A stretch of DNA of 64,000 nt, taken from Schizophyllum amplum (Eukaryota > Basidiomycota > Agaricomycetes > Agaricales > Schizophyllaceae). A program made the position numbers and the translations under genes. The stretch is from contig VDMD01000009.1 in NCBI GenBank assembly GCA_007026445.1, forward strand, positions 1 to 64,000. Reading direction: 5' to 3'. Below the pieces are notes generated by a model, which was not told where the DNA came from, made no database searches, and worked only from the letters and a program-made list of their open reading frames with translations. Shown in pieces: positions 9,348 to 20,790 of the stretch (position 1 is its first letter; each line of letters opens with the position of its first letter).

Positions 9348-10155
9348 CTACTTCCTCAGCACAAACATCCAGCCATCGAAGCCCCTCCCATCGGCCGTTG
9401 GAACCGTCGTTGCCTCCGTCTCCTCGTCCGTCTCGAGGTACTTGAGGAGGTCGCGAGCGCCCGTGGTCCAGGTCTCAGTCTGCGCCTCGTCCGCGACGAG
9501 ACCGTTCTGGACGACGTTGTCGACGATCTGGGGAGGAAGGGTGAGATGTGGGCGGGTGCACAGTAAAATATGATCGGTGGCCAACTCACAATGACACCAC
9601 CGCTCTTCACGAGGCGCTTGCACTCCTTCATGTACTTGACGTTGTTGGCGATCTCTGCGTCGATGAAGGCGAAGTCGAAGGTGCCGTCGCCCTTGGTGGC
9701 GGCGAGGGAGTCCGCGGCGGGGCCAACGACGACCTCGACGCGGTCAGCAAGGTCGGCGTGCGCGAGGTTCTCGCGGGCGACCTATCAAGGCGTCAACTTC
9801 CAAAGAGGATATAGGGGGAATATGATAAAACACATACCTTTGCATGCTTCTCTGAAAGCTCGAAAGTCACCAACTTGCCGTCCTTCGGCAGCCCGCGCGC
9901 CATCCAAATTGTCGAGTACGCGCCCAGGGTACCGACCTCGATCACGCGCTTCGCACCCAGCGCGCGCACGAGGAGTTGCAGGTACTTTCCCTGCGCGGCG
10001 GATACGGCGATCTCGGGAAGCCCGTTCTTGTCTGCGTTGGCGAGAGCGAAGGTGAGCGCCTCGTCGGGCTCGCCGACGAGGAAACGGGCGTGGTAGGCCT
10101 CGCTAGCGGCCCATGTGTCGAAGTTGGCATGCTCGCCGGGCCAGAAGATCGTCAT
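9348..10155 (-). CDS. Class I O-methyltransferase (family 3), copy 2
   Basis: Exons 10155-9838, 9781-9590 and 9527-9348, with introns 9837-9782 and 9589-9528, encode 229 residues. All motifs of copy 1 are intact (VIEVGTLGAY, FIDAE, IVDNV). This copy forms the left half of the 1.1 kb palindrome and is transcribed away from copy 3, the two starts being about 600 bp apart. Sequence differences from the other copies are few and mostly silent, so it should be a working enzyme if expressed. Confidence 0.9.
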
Positions 10156-11577
10156 TGTGGATGAAGAGTGAGGGCGAGTAAAGGTATTGGCGTATGAGAT
10201 GTGAGTAGGAGAGTTAAGAAGACCATGGCCACAACAATGCGCTGCTATTTATCTGAGAAAGTAAGAGGACGCGCAGGCTCTCGGCAGGTATGTAGAAGAC
10301 GTAGACGCTGCGACTTCTCGGCCAGCCGCGAGGGTTGCGCGTCAGTGCCGCTAGTTGCGGGATATCCATAGTCTCCCAAGGCAGAGTCCGATCGAGTAGA
10401 CTGTAGCAAACGCGCCCCTGATATCGGCTGCGCGGATGTGCTATGTACACGTGATGCTTCCCACGATTCGGATTTGGCACATCCGCGCAGCCGATATCAG
10501 GGGCGCGTTTGCTACAGTCTACTCGATCGGACTCTGCCTTGGGAGACTATGGATATCCCGCAACTAGCGGCACTGACGCGCAACCCTCGCGGCTGGCCGA
10601 GAAGTCGCAGCGTCTACGTCTTCTACATACCTGCCGAGAGCTTGCGTGTGCTCGTACTTTCTCAGATAAATAGCAACGCATCGTTGTGGCCATAATCTTA
10701 ACTCTCCTACTCACATCTCACTCACCAATACCTTTACTCGTCCTCACCCTTCACCCACAATGACGATCTTTTGGCCCGGCGAGCATGCTAACTTCGACAC
10801 ATGGGCCGCTAGCGAGGCCTACCACGCCCGTTTCCTCGTCGGCGAGCCCGACGAGGCGCTCACCTTCGCTCTTGCCAACGCGGACAAGAATGGACTTCCC
10901 GAGATCGCCGTATCCGCCGGGCAGGGAAAGTACCTGCAACTCCTCGTGCGCGCGCTGGGTGCGAAGCGCGTGATCGAGGTCGGTACCCTGGGCGCGTACT
11001 CGACAATCTGGATGGCGCGCGGGCTGCCAAAGGACGGCAAGTTGGTGACTTTCGAGCTTTCGGAGAAGCATGCTAGGGTATGTGTTTTATCATATTCCCC
11101 CTATATCCTCTTTGGAAGTTGACGCCCCAATAGGTCGCTCGCGAGAACCTCGCGCACGCCGACCTCGCTGACCGCGTCGAGGTCGTCGTTGGCCCCGCCG
11201 CGGACTCCCTCGCCGCCACCGAGGGCAACGGCACCTTCGACTTCGCCTTCATCGACGCAGAGATCGCCAACAACGTCAAGTACATGAAGGAGTGCAAGCG
11301 CCTCGTGAAGAGCGGTGGTGTCATTGTGAGTTGGCCACTGATCATATTTTACTGTGCACCCGCCCACATCTCACATTAAACTCACCCTTCCTCCCCAGAT
11401 CGTCGACAACGTCGTTCAGAACGGTCTCGTCGCGGACGAGGCGCAGACTGAGACCTGGACCACGGGCGCTCGCGACCTGCTCAAGTACCTCGAGAAGGAT
11501 GAGGAGACGGAGGCGACGACGGTTCCCACGGCGGATGGGAGGGGCTTCGATGGCTGGATGTTTGTGCTGAGGAAGTA
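9349..11577. repeat. 1.1 kb palindrome with 35 bp spacer
   Basis: Arms 9349-10441 and 10477-11577 are near-perfect reverse complements around a 35 bp non-repeated centre (10442-10476). The arms cover one full O-methyltransferase gene each plus about 300 bp of promoter. Similarity ends exactly at the gene stop codons: beyond them the left side continues into the OYE fragment and the right side into spacer DNA like 2580-2850. Such a structure can extrude as a hairpin and is prone to rearrangement and to assembly errors. Confidence 0.9.
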
Positions 11578-11578
11578 G
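10760..11578 (+). CDS. Class I O-methyltransferase (family 3), copy 3
   Basis: Exons 10760-11077, 11134-11325 and 11399-11578, with introns 11078-11133 and 11326-11398, encode 229 residues. Motifs are as in copy 1, and the last codon of exon 1 is Arg rather than Lys. The second intron matches the 73 bp version of copy 4 (it keeps an extra ATTAAACTCA-type segment), while copies 1 and 2 have a 62 bp version. Copy 3 is therefore not simply a mirror image of copy 2 along its whole length. Divergently paired with copy 2. Confidence 0.9.
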
Positions 11579-12450
11579 CATTACCCGCGCAGCCGATATC
11601 GGGGGCGCGTTTGCTACCAGACTAGGATATTCATAGCGGGACATCACCGCGCGATTTGTCGATTGTGGCAACGGGAAGCTGCAGCAGTGGTGCGATGAAT
11701 GTCGTACGTTCCATCATGTGTCTGGTCATGTTTGAAGAGACGGCCGGGAGAGGGCCGTCGAAGAACGCTAGCGGCGCGATTCAGAGCAGTTGTGCGCTGT
11801 GACAATCACGGCGTCCCTTGGCTACAGGTAAGGACGGTCAAGATGGCATACGCACCATGCCGGCAGGGCACCTTCGCAGTCTTGAGTCTTCCACTCTTGA
11901 CCGTCAGTCTGACTGTCGCGTCGGACTGCAACCAAGTTCAACCTTGACAATCATAGGTTCAGCAGAGCAAGAGAGCTGATAAAAGGACAGCGTACCCTCC
12001 CAAACGACCGTAGTCTGCTTTTGTAGTTGTGCAGGTCCATGTTTGTCGCGGACTGTCGGGCCTCATGTGATAGTCACGTGGACAGTGTTGAACTTCGTCC
12101 GACTTCTTGAAGCGAAGTTGAAGCTGGAGTCTGTACCCGTACTTCAAAAGCGGCCCTCGGTCGGATAGATGAGGCACGCTCATACGCCGGGCAAGTGCGA
12201 GCAAGCACGATGCCATGAATAGCGACGGGGGGCTGAGGTTCAGAGAGAAATAAAGCCGGATTTGTGGAATTGGGATAGAGCTTGATGTACATATGAGGGT
12301 CGGACGAGGTAGAGAACAGATATGCGAAGACTAGGGTCTATGCGGATAGAGCAGAAGTGAGCGCGGCAAGACGGGGAGAGGGTGAAGATGGTAATTGTGG
12401 GAATAGTGAAGTAGAAAGTAGTGGTTTTGATTGACGGAGGCACTTCAACG
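11579..12450. other. Spacer after O-methyltransferase copy 3
   Basis: 11580-11900 matches 2440-2840 in direct orientation (the GCCGATATCGGGGGCGCGTT string, then the CATCATGTG..GGTCATGTTTG stretch). It is spacer sequence joined here directly to the palindrome end. 11900-12450 has no recognisable gene, only a few short frames without family similarity. Confidence 0.6.
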
Positions 12451-12559
12451 GAAGAGCCCGGCTGTTAGAGTCGCTGCTCCTGGCCAGAGGATTACAAAGT
12501 TGCCGAGAACCGGATGATACTTACGATGGGATGATACCTGATGGTTACTTATGAGTAGG

Positions 12560-12790
12560 CAGAATGGTTGAAGGGAACATACAGGAAACATACCGAGAAG
12601 ACTTGATGAGTATGACGCAGGCATGGGGAAAGAGCAGCAACCAGGGGAAACGACGTATGACGACGTTGAAGCCTGGGAAGGCCGAGCGCGGACTTGGAAA
12701 GCCACGTAAAACGTTCCCCAGCGGGCGCATGCCCAGCGCGTCGAAGTCAGCAATCCTGTCGTGTAAGAAGCGAAGGACGTCAGATCGATG
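12560..12790 (-). other. Possible exon of an unrecognised gene
   Basis: One minus-strand frame from about 12790 to 12590 is open and protein-like: VLRFLHDRIADFDALGM, then PLGNVLRGFPSPRSAFPG and FPWLLLFPHACVILIK. It is followed by a good donor (CG|GTATGT). The neighbouring sequence offers no clear continuation, and I do not recognise a family. It could be a lone exon, a gene fragment, or chance. Confidence 0.25.
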
Positions 12791-13556
12791 ACTACTGATG
12801 GGAACACGTCGAGGAATCTGGTGCAGGAGACGTGAGAGTCGGGGGGAGAGCGATTTGTAGTGTGGGGTTTGCCGGGGGCTGGCCGGGGGAGAGGTTGCGG
12901 GATGGAAGCGCTCGCCAAGGTCGCGTCCTTGACGGCATCAATCCGGAGCAAGCTCAGGCTGTCCGCGCCGCTGTGCCGCAGCGTTGCACGACGTGATGCA
13001 TGCATGACGCACGGCGCACTGAGCGTAAGAATGGCCTTCGGACGACCCCGAATGTGCGCGACTCACGTCCTCGCCACTGCTGGCAACGACGGCGACGCGC
13101 TCGGCGTCGCCCACGCCGTCGCGCGCGCTTCCCCCCGCCTCTAGGACCCGCCGGCGGCGCGGAGAAGAACAAGGGCCCATGGTGACGTCACGAGTGGCGT
13201 GGGAAGAAACGGCATGGAGATTGTGGAGATCACTTTGACACGCCCGAGAAGCCGCGGCCTTATTTTCTTTGCGCACGCCCTGACTGGCGACACCTTTTGA
13301 CACCGTCCAGCACGCCGCGCACGACGGCGGCGACATCTACACGACGTTCAACACGACGGCGACACCAACATAAGCGCAGCGCCGAGCCCGCGAGGAGGCC
13401 CGCACCGCACACACGCACGCATCACAGACGCGCCAGGCGCTAATAAAACACGATCCAATAGCAACGCATACTGCTGCAGTACACGTCGGTGCGTTCCCCG
13501 CGTTTTTTATCCCCATCGTCGCGCTCAACGGCGCGCAGCACACAGCATCCCCGACT
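12791..13556. promoter_or_regulatory. Upstream region of the RRM gene
   Basis: GC-rich DNA with no convincing gene. The last 250 bp before the ATG contain an AT-rich TTTTTTAT and a CAATAG string and presumably the promoter and 5' leader of the RRM-protein gene. Short frames here look like shadows. Confidence 0.4.
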
Positions 13557-16500
13557 ATGGCGACCCCGCCGCCACTCGTTGCACCGAAGCCAGTGCTGCC
13601 CCCAGACGCCTCGTCCGCTGTCATCGACCATGTCGGAGGCATGGAAGACGACCCTAGCGGCCGGTCCGCGCAGCCCAGCGTCGCCCCGCCATCCGCGAAC
13701 CTCATCCCGCCGCCGATGACCGAGCCCCTGCCGCAACCGGCGTCCCCGCCAGGCGAGCCACCCACGAAGAACAGGCTGCAGCCGTCCTTCCTCCACGCCT
13801 CGTCCTCGCCCGTCGTCCCCAAGCTGCGCGGCCCAGACAGGATCCCGGGGATAGTGATGTCGTCGGGTGCGTGATGGATTTCGTCGTGGGCAGAGCGTGT
13901 ATGTTGACCGGTAATCACAGAAGACGACGACGAGCGGAGGATGGATGCACAGATGGGAGGAGGGCCGGTAGGCGGGTCCCTATCAAACGCGACCATTGAG
14001 GCTGTCATCCAAGCGGCCACCCAGAGCCCTAGCCCACATCCTGGAATGAGGTGAGCGTCGATCTCCTCATTGTATGCGCTGGGTCTGCTTTGCACGCGCC
14101 TTTCATCTTGCATCTATCTTCTCCCTCCCTTGTCTCGTCCTGCATACCTGTACGCACGTCCGCGACGCCTCTCCGGCGTGTCGTAGAGTCTAGACTCTCC
14201 ACATGTTATGCCCCCAATGGCGATCTTGCTTTGGCAGGCGTCGTGCATGCACCTTATGACCCCTTCGAAGCCTCCGCATCTCCTATTCATCCATCCACCC
14301 AATGCATGCGTCCGCGTCACATCCATAGAGCCGCGTCTGGAAGCGTAGACCATCTTCGACTCCTTTGATCGTCAGGCCAATCACAACGGTCGGATGTAAC
14401 GATCACTATAATCTAACGCGCATCTCATACAGCTCGTACACCCCGCGCAACACATACTCACCTCTCCCTGGTCAATCCTTCTCGCCGAACCCGACAGCGG
14501 CACCGTTCTCGCCCGCGCCGGGCAACAGCGCGTTCGGAGCTGGCGGTGAGTATATGCGTCCGTATATGCACGTTTTCCTTCGTATATGCGCCTTTTCCTT
14601 CGTATATGCGCGACATCTTTCTTGAGAGCGCTTTTCGGATCGTATATGCGCGCGTTACCTTTTAAAGGTTCGCCCAACCATCCATATATGCGCACAAGTC
14701 CTTCGCATAATTGCCTCACCTTGTCCATATCCAACTCTCTAACATCTTCGTTGCCATCTACTACATCCGCGCCTCCTCGATTGGGATCTCTGTTACCGGA
14801 CCTCATTCACGTTGTCTTCGCACCTCTCACACCTTGACTTCGCACCTCTTTCACCATCATCCACTCCACCCAGGCCTACTCTCCCACTTGCACCCGCTGA
14901 TACCCACCCGCAGGAGGCTACTCACCGGCACCCCGCGGTGGTCCGAACTTCCCGGACGGCCTTCGTGCGACAGGGTTCGGCGGTAGTGGCTACGGTGCTG
15001 GCGGGAGCAGCTATGGAGGCGGCAGCAACCTCGGCGGAGGCAGTAACCTTGGCGGCGGGGCATTTGCGGGCAACGGTGCTGGTGCATTCGCAGGCAACGG
15101 TGCTGGTGCTTTCGCTGGCAACGGTGCTGGCGCGTTTGCAGGCAACAGTGCTGGCGCGTTCGCAGGCAACGGTGCTGGCGCGTTTGCAGGCAACGGTGCT
15201 GGCGCGTTTGCAGGCAACGGTGCCGGCACGTTCGGGGGCAGCGACCGGCCGACGAGCCTTACGGACGGGATGCGCGCGCCGAGGGATACGCGGACGCAGT
15301 TGTTTGTAGGGAATGTGCGTGGCTTTTTTCGTCACGGTTTAAGGATATGAGCTGACGGATTCTTTTTCGTGACCTTTAACATATTGGTTGCGGTCGCTGC
15401 CTACTCATGAATTCCTTCGCAAACGCGCATGCATGCATGTTTGGCCGGTGTTCTCTTCTATGCAATGACTCGTCGTGCGGTCTCCGTCTGTATACCACAT
15501 TGCTTGCACTGGACTCATGACTTGGCGTCTCTCTACTCTATCATTCTTCCCTCCACCAGCTTCCCTACCGCGTCCGCTGGCAAGACCTCAAGGATCTGTT
15601 CCGCAAGGCGGGCACGGTGCTCCGCGCGGACGTCAGCCTCGGACCAGACGGGCGGAGTCGAGGATACGGCACGGCATTGCTAGCCACCGGGGAAGACGCG
15701 GGACGGGCGATTGACATGTTTAATGGGTGAGCAGCTTGCTTGATGGAATGATACTGCTGGACTGTAGACTCATGGGAACCTCTAGATACTCCTGGCAGAC
15801 GCGCGTCCTCGAAGTTCGCCTTGACCGTATGGGCAGCACGGATGCGGCTGCAGGAGGATATGGAGGAGCTATAGTGGGGCCCGGAGGCCTTGGCGCGCCT
15901 GGTGGACTGGGTGCAGCTGCTGGAGGACTTGGGGTTGGAGGACTTGGTGCTGCAGGCGCGGGAGGGCTCGGTGGCCTAGGTGCGGGTATTGGCGGAGGTG
16001 CGTTTTGGATGTTGTATGACGCGAGAAGTGTGAGCTGATGAGACTATGGTTTTAGTCGGTGGTCTGGGCGGATATGGCGCGCTGCATGCTGGCTTGGGCG
16101 ATGTGAGGCCGGGTAGCAGCGAGGGCGGAACGGGACCGGGGAGGAGTTTGTTCGTCGGGAATGTGAGCTCGATGGCAGCGAACAATCTGTCCTGTGTCAG
16201 TCACTGACTTCAGCCTCTAGCTACCCTTCCATGTGCAGTGGCAAGATCTCAAGGACCTCTTTCGATCTTCGGGAGGGACTATTTTGCGCGCGGACGTTGC
16301 GCTGGGAGCAGATGGACGATCTCGCGGATTTGGTACGGTTGTGTTCGCGACGGAGGCGGATGCAGAGAGGGCAAGGGCTTTGTTCGACGGGTGAGTGGGA
16401 GCTCGGTGTTTTATTCCCTTTGGGATGTTTCCACATGGGGATAGTATCATTCCCCTTGCGGATAACCAGCGTCTCCTTGCGAATGACTAGCGGCTCCTCG

Positions 16501-19500
16501 TCAATGACTTGCATATCCTCCTCGATGGTATACTTACATCTCCCTGCAGATACGAGTTCAACGGTCGTCAGCTCAAGGTGCACTACGACAAGTTCTCGGC
16601 GAGCGCTGGGATGCTTGCAGTCCCAGGCGCGCAGGGTACATATGGCGACAACTTCGGCAGAGGGGGAGATAACTTTGGTCGCAGCGGACGCGGCATGGGA
16701 CTTGGCGATGGATATGGAGGTGGAGGACTAGGAGGATCTCTGGGTGGTGCCACAGGACTCGGCGGAGGTGCAGGATATGGCGGATTTGGCAGCCCGCACC
16801 TCGCGGGCTTAGGAGGACTCGGCGGATCCGGATTGACCGACCTCGGCTACGACGCGTTCAGCGGACTGCTGGAGGACGAAAATGCCTTCCGGTACGGCGT
16901 CGGCAGCGGCAGCGGCACCACGTCTGCAAGCGCTTCACGTCCGACATCGAGTGGTGTGGGTGTGGGAGGACTGGGTGGCTTGGGTGCGTCGCGGCTGGCG
17001 TCCCTGGGCCATGCGGCTTCACTCAATGCATCGCCTGTGACATCTTTGGGAACGTCTCCGACGCTTGGATCGGTAGCAACACTGGGTGGGACGCTCAGCC
17101 AGTCGACGTCGCCGCAGCTTGCGTCGGGCGCGTTTGAGAGCCGCGCTACCTTGGAGGCTCTTCGTCCGGGGAGTTACGACAGTGCTCTGCGGCCTAGTAC
17201 ACTCGGCGCCATGGGTCGGCTGGATGGTCTATCGTCGAGATTGGGGAGCCTGGACAACGCGCCATTCAGCTCGGATCTACTCGATCGCGCGGGGTTGTAC
17301 GAAGGTTTCCCGATGTCGGTCTCGCCCAACCGGGGTGCCTTCGATACCACGATATCTCAAGCGGCGTCCCCGCGCCTCTCGCAGGCGACGTCGCCGAGGC
17401 TGTCTTCGCAAGCCGCGTCACCAAGATTGCCCTCGCTGACCGCCTCGCCACGACCGTCGACCAGTACCGCAGCTTCTCAGGCGACTCGATCCCAGGCTGC
17501 GTCCCCTCAGTTGACCACGTCGCGCTTGCCCGCATCGCAGCCCGTCACGCGCCTGCCGAGCTTCGCGGATGCCGTCGTAGGCAAAGCGGAGGGCGGCGCC
17601 AGTGTCAAGCGGAGCTCGTCTGATGCGCACCGTCGTGGTGCGGCCCCACCGTCCGTCGCGAGGACGTTGGGCTCGGAAGTACCGTTGGAAGCGGGTCGCT
17701 CAATGAGCTTTGCGGGAATGGGCACGAAGAGTGGGAGCATGGGAGCAGGCCTGGGTGGCGGGGACGACAGCGCGTTGGACAGCGCGACATCGAGCCGAGC
17801 GGAGAGCCCGACGGGCTTTCACTCTCTACCAGCGCCTGTATTTCCGACGTTGTCGAGGCAGTCGAAGGGTGCGCGCTCGTTGGGTGCTGTGCCCAAGGTA
17901 TCGGTATGTGGTCCCTTCTTCATCTGTACCAGCCAGCTGACGAATGCGTGCAGAACCAGGAAGGTGGGGATGCACCATCGAAGGACTTCGTGGACCAGGT
18001 GCTGGCTGCGAGCTTGGCTGGCTCGCGACTCAATCCTTCGTCCGCGAGGCGGAGGCCAGGCCCGGTACCGGTGTTATCTGGTGGTGGGTCCGGAGGGAAG
18101 AGCGCCGGCAGTGCAAGCCCAACGCCGAGCTCGCGCGGGTCAAGCCAGGGAGACGATGCGCGGAGCACACCACCGACTAGTCGCTCGACGTCAGAGGAAA
18201 GCAAGCCGGGGTCATCGTCGCAGCAGCAGCAACAGCAGCAGCAGTCATGGCAGCGTGGCCCTCTCCGTCGTGGTCCGCAGCAGCAGCAAGGCCAGCAAGG
18301 CATGCGGCGTCCTATCCAGAACCCCCATCATCCTGGTCCCATCTCCCTCCCTCCGTTTTCGCCAATGTACGCGGCGCCGTACATGCCAATGGTGGGCATG
18401 TCGCCGATGCCGGCGATGACACCGCACGGAATGCCGCCCATTACGCCGAGCATGCCTCCGTTTACGTTCTTGCCGCCGATGGGGAGCCCGGCGGGGCATC
18501 CCATGCAGCAGCACTATCATATGGCCAACCAGTTGTTGACGCCGCCGGTATCGCCTGGAGTGCACGACGGGAGCCCGCGGACGCCGCAGCAGCATCCAGC
18601 GCAGCAACAGCAACAGCAGCAACAACAGCAGCAGCAGCAGATGCAGCAGCAGGCGCAACAACATGCGCAACAGCAGGCGCATCATCAGCAGCAGCATGCT
18701 CAGCAGCAAGCCCAGCAGCACGCGCAACAGCAAGCCCAGCAACAGCAACAGCAACATGCCCAGCAGCAGCAGCAGCCTCAGCATCCGCCGCAATACCCGT
18801 ATGCGCTACCGCCGCACATGTTGCCATTCTCTCCGGGGCTTGCGCTCAGCCCAGGCGGCTACGGTATGGGCATCAACCCCGCTGTCGGGGCACCCGTACA
18901 CCTGCCGCCGCGCTCGCCTGGCGCTTTCGTTCCTGCTCACTCTCCTGGAGGTTTTTTCGCACCTGTGCCGCCGTTCGCGGCGCCTCCTCCGGGTAGCCCT
19001 GGCGCATATCCGTACCCCGTCTCGCCGATGGGCTACGTCCCGAGCCCTGGTGGGTTCATACCAGCGAGCCCAGGGTACTGGATGCCGATGATGATGCCTG
19101 CGCAGCAGCAACCTCAGCAGCAGCAGCAGCAGCCTGCTCCTCAACAGCAGCCTCCACAGGAGCCGAAGGGCTATTTCGACGTCCTGCCGCAGCAGCAGAC
19201 CTGGCCGAACTACCCGCGACGGAACAGTGGTGACAGCGGCGGCGCGGGCGACCGTACGCCAGGCGCGAGCACCAATGGAATCGGGCAGGGAGTGTACAAC
19301 GAGATCATGAAGAGCGGGACGGAGATTGGACGCGAGGCGCAGCCGTCAAACATTCGGCGGCAGAGCGCAGATGGGGAGAATGATGCGGTCGTGGAGGACG
19401 AGGACGGTGCGTCGATGGCGGGGAACGACCATCGTTCGTACTCGCACTCGGGTGAGACACGGCCGAACATGGAAGAAGGTGAAGGACGACCGGGGTCGCG

Positions 19501-19504
19501 GTAG
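13557..19504 (+). CDS. Two-RRM, Gly- and Gln-rich RNA-binding protein
   Basis: Ten exons: 13557-13866, 13921-14050, 14433-14545, 14914-15314, 15560-15726, 15786-15997, 16056-16162, 16221-16390, 16550-17903 and 17954-19504. All junctions are GT..AG and phases agree, giving 1504 residues. RRM1 is about residues 313-387 (QLFVGN, LPYRVRWQDLKDLFRKAG, RSRGYGTALLAT). RRM2 is about 474-550 (RSLFVGN, LPFHVQWQDLKDLF, SRGFGTVVFA). The closest known type is the Gbp2/Hrb1/hnRNP-M-like mRNA-binding proteins. The linkers are Gly-rich; about residues 235-292 are seven-odd copies of an eight-residue GNGAGAFA repeat. The C-terminal third is low complexity with Pro- and Gln-rich tracts (CAG runs near 18220, 18600-18780 and 19100). 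Introns 2 and 3 are unusually long (382 and 368 bp). It probably acts in mRNA processing or export. Single copy, although it lies inside the duplicated region. Confidence 0.88.
14550..14695. repeat. Repeated CGTATATGCGC motif inside intron 3
   Basis: Intron 3 of the RRM gene contains six to seven copies of (CG)TATATGCG(C/T), at about 14552, 14561, 14581, 14599, 14641 and 14686, separated by 9-45 bp of CTTTTCCTT-like pyrimidine. No other intron of this gene has it. Confidence 0.8.
15055..15240 (+). repeat. 24 bp in-frame minisatellite in the RRM gene
   Basis: About seven tandem 24 bp units (core GCGTTTGCAGGCAACGGTGC) encode AFAGNGAG repeats within exon 4. Units are nearly identical at the DNA level, so copy number is likely to vary between strains. 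Confidence 0.9.
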
Positions 19505-20790
19505 ATGGAGGACGGTGGTCGTCTGTATGGATGTGGTATACGGGACTGCGTCAGGTATGGAATGGCTTGTGTTTCGAGTTTTGTTACTCTGCTTGTCGGA
19601 CGGGCGCCTAGAGCTCGGCGATGGCTTCGTTTGTTGTCAGTGTAATGTCCGCGTCCTTGCATATAGTTGTCACATACAGTAATTAGTACATGGGCGGTGG
19701 TTCATACATACTTTTCGCACACATCTACAGTCTATCTATCTCACAATATATATGTTCTCTTCTGTCCTCTGATCGCTGACTGTACTCGCTTGCACTGTTC
19801 GCGCGAGTCGAGCTCTCCGCTGAGCGGACTCCGGTGAGTAGGCGTAAAGCACGCCTTCAATGCATGAACGACAAGAGGAGGACCCGGCCCAGGGACTGGC
19901 GGTGACAGTCGATGATAACCAGACGCTCCCTCGGACATCGGCGGCCAGACTCGAAGGAGACACATCCTAGAGGCGACCGATCGAGGACATCTAGACTGAA
20001 CATAGAGATATACAAATCGCATTCAAGTTGTTATTAACACATCGACAGCAGAGACTGCCGTCCGCCTGATCGACTTTGCAGACAGCCACAACATAAGTAT
20101 ATAGTAGCGATACAACCGTGACATGAGTGAACGAGTACACAGCAGTCGTGAACTCAACTTCTCTCCCAGATTTTCTCGCCTCACCCCTCCCTCGCGCGCC
20201 GCCGTCCGACTCAGACTCATATCTTCATAACTTCTTCGTAACCTCGTCGAGATCGTGGTCTTGCATCGCGAGCCACTCTGGTGTTCCGCGTTGCCCTCCA
20301 TGTCTCCTGTGGATGCACGTGTATATTCCACAGGCTCGGAGGACCCGTATTAGCCGTTGCTTCGTCCGTTGACGCTCCCTCGCATGTACCGGCGTGCGGG
20401 TGAAAGCACTCTCAATTTGCAGAGCGCTCCCAGGCAGCGTCGGGCTCTGATCATGTTTGCGAGCGGAAACATGCGTCGAGGGGGTGACTTTTGAGAGGAA
20501 TCGCGGAGACAGCTTGACGACAGGGCCGGCAGACGGTCGAAGGGATTATCGACGAGTAACTTGACGCCGGTTATGCCATCTTGGCGCTGCGGACCCGAAG
20601 CAGCAGCAGCGATTGAGCATCACCCAGCCGCTATGTTTACTCCTGGGCAACATCATACGATACATCACAATCCTACACGAGTCGTCAGCATTATTCTCTC
20701 GACTGGGATAGAATCAATCGACTGACCTTGCCGTATGCGTGAAGGATGTCTCTGCATCCTTCACTGAAGAGCGTTCGTTGCGAACACCCT
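19505..20790. other. Spacer with diverged HMG 3'-flank module
   Basis: 19505-20030 is the RRM gene 3' end and unassigned DNA. 20030-20790 resembles the HMG 3'-flank module in reverse orientation but is strongly diverged; for example the reverse strand keeps NTGPPS and HPQ remnants near 20300-20380. It precedes the decayed HMG2, as expected for an older copy of the unit. No intact gene is seen. Confidence 0.5.

Larger units (their letters stand above)
7953..10445. repeat. Direct repeat copy 2 (matches 1-2481)
   Basis: Same content and orientation as 1-2481, immediately downstream of HMG1. Differences are small: for example an 18 bp net offset, and a 7 bp insertion in the OYE fragment. Its right end coincides with the centre of the 1.1 kb palindrome at 10.44 kb, so the break that ended this duplication probably created the palindrome. 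Confidence 0.88.

Noticed and set aside
14381..14806. 141-codon minus-strand ORF
   Set aside because: Lies across introns 2 and 3 and exon 3 of the well supported RRM gene on the other strand.
18245..18793. 182-codon Leu-rich ORF opposite the Gln tracts
   Set aside because: CTG runs are the complement of CAG-coded glutamine; a shadow of the RRM gene.
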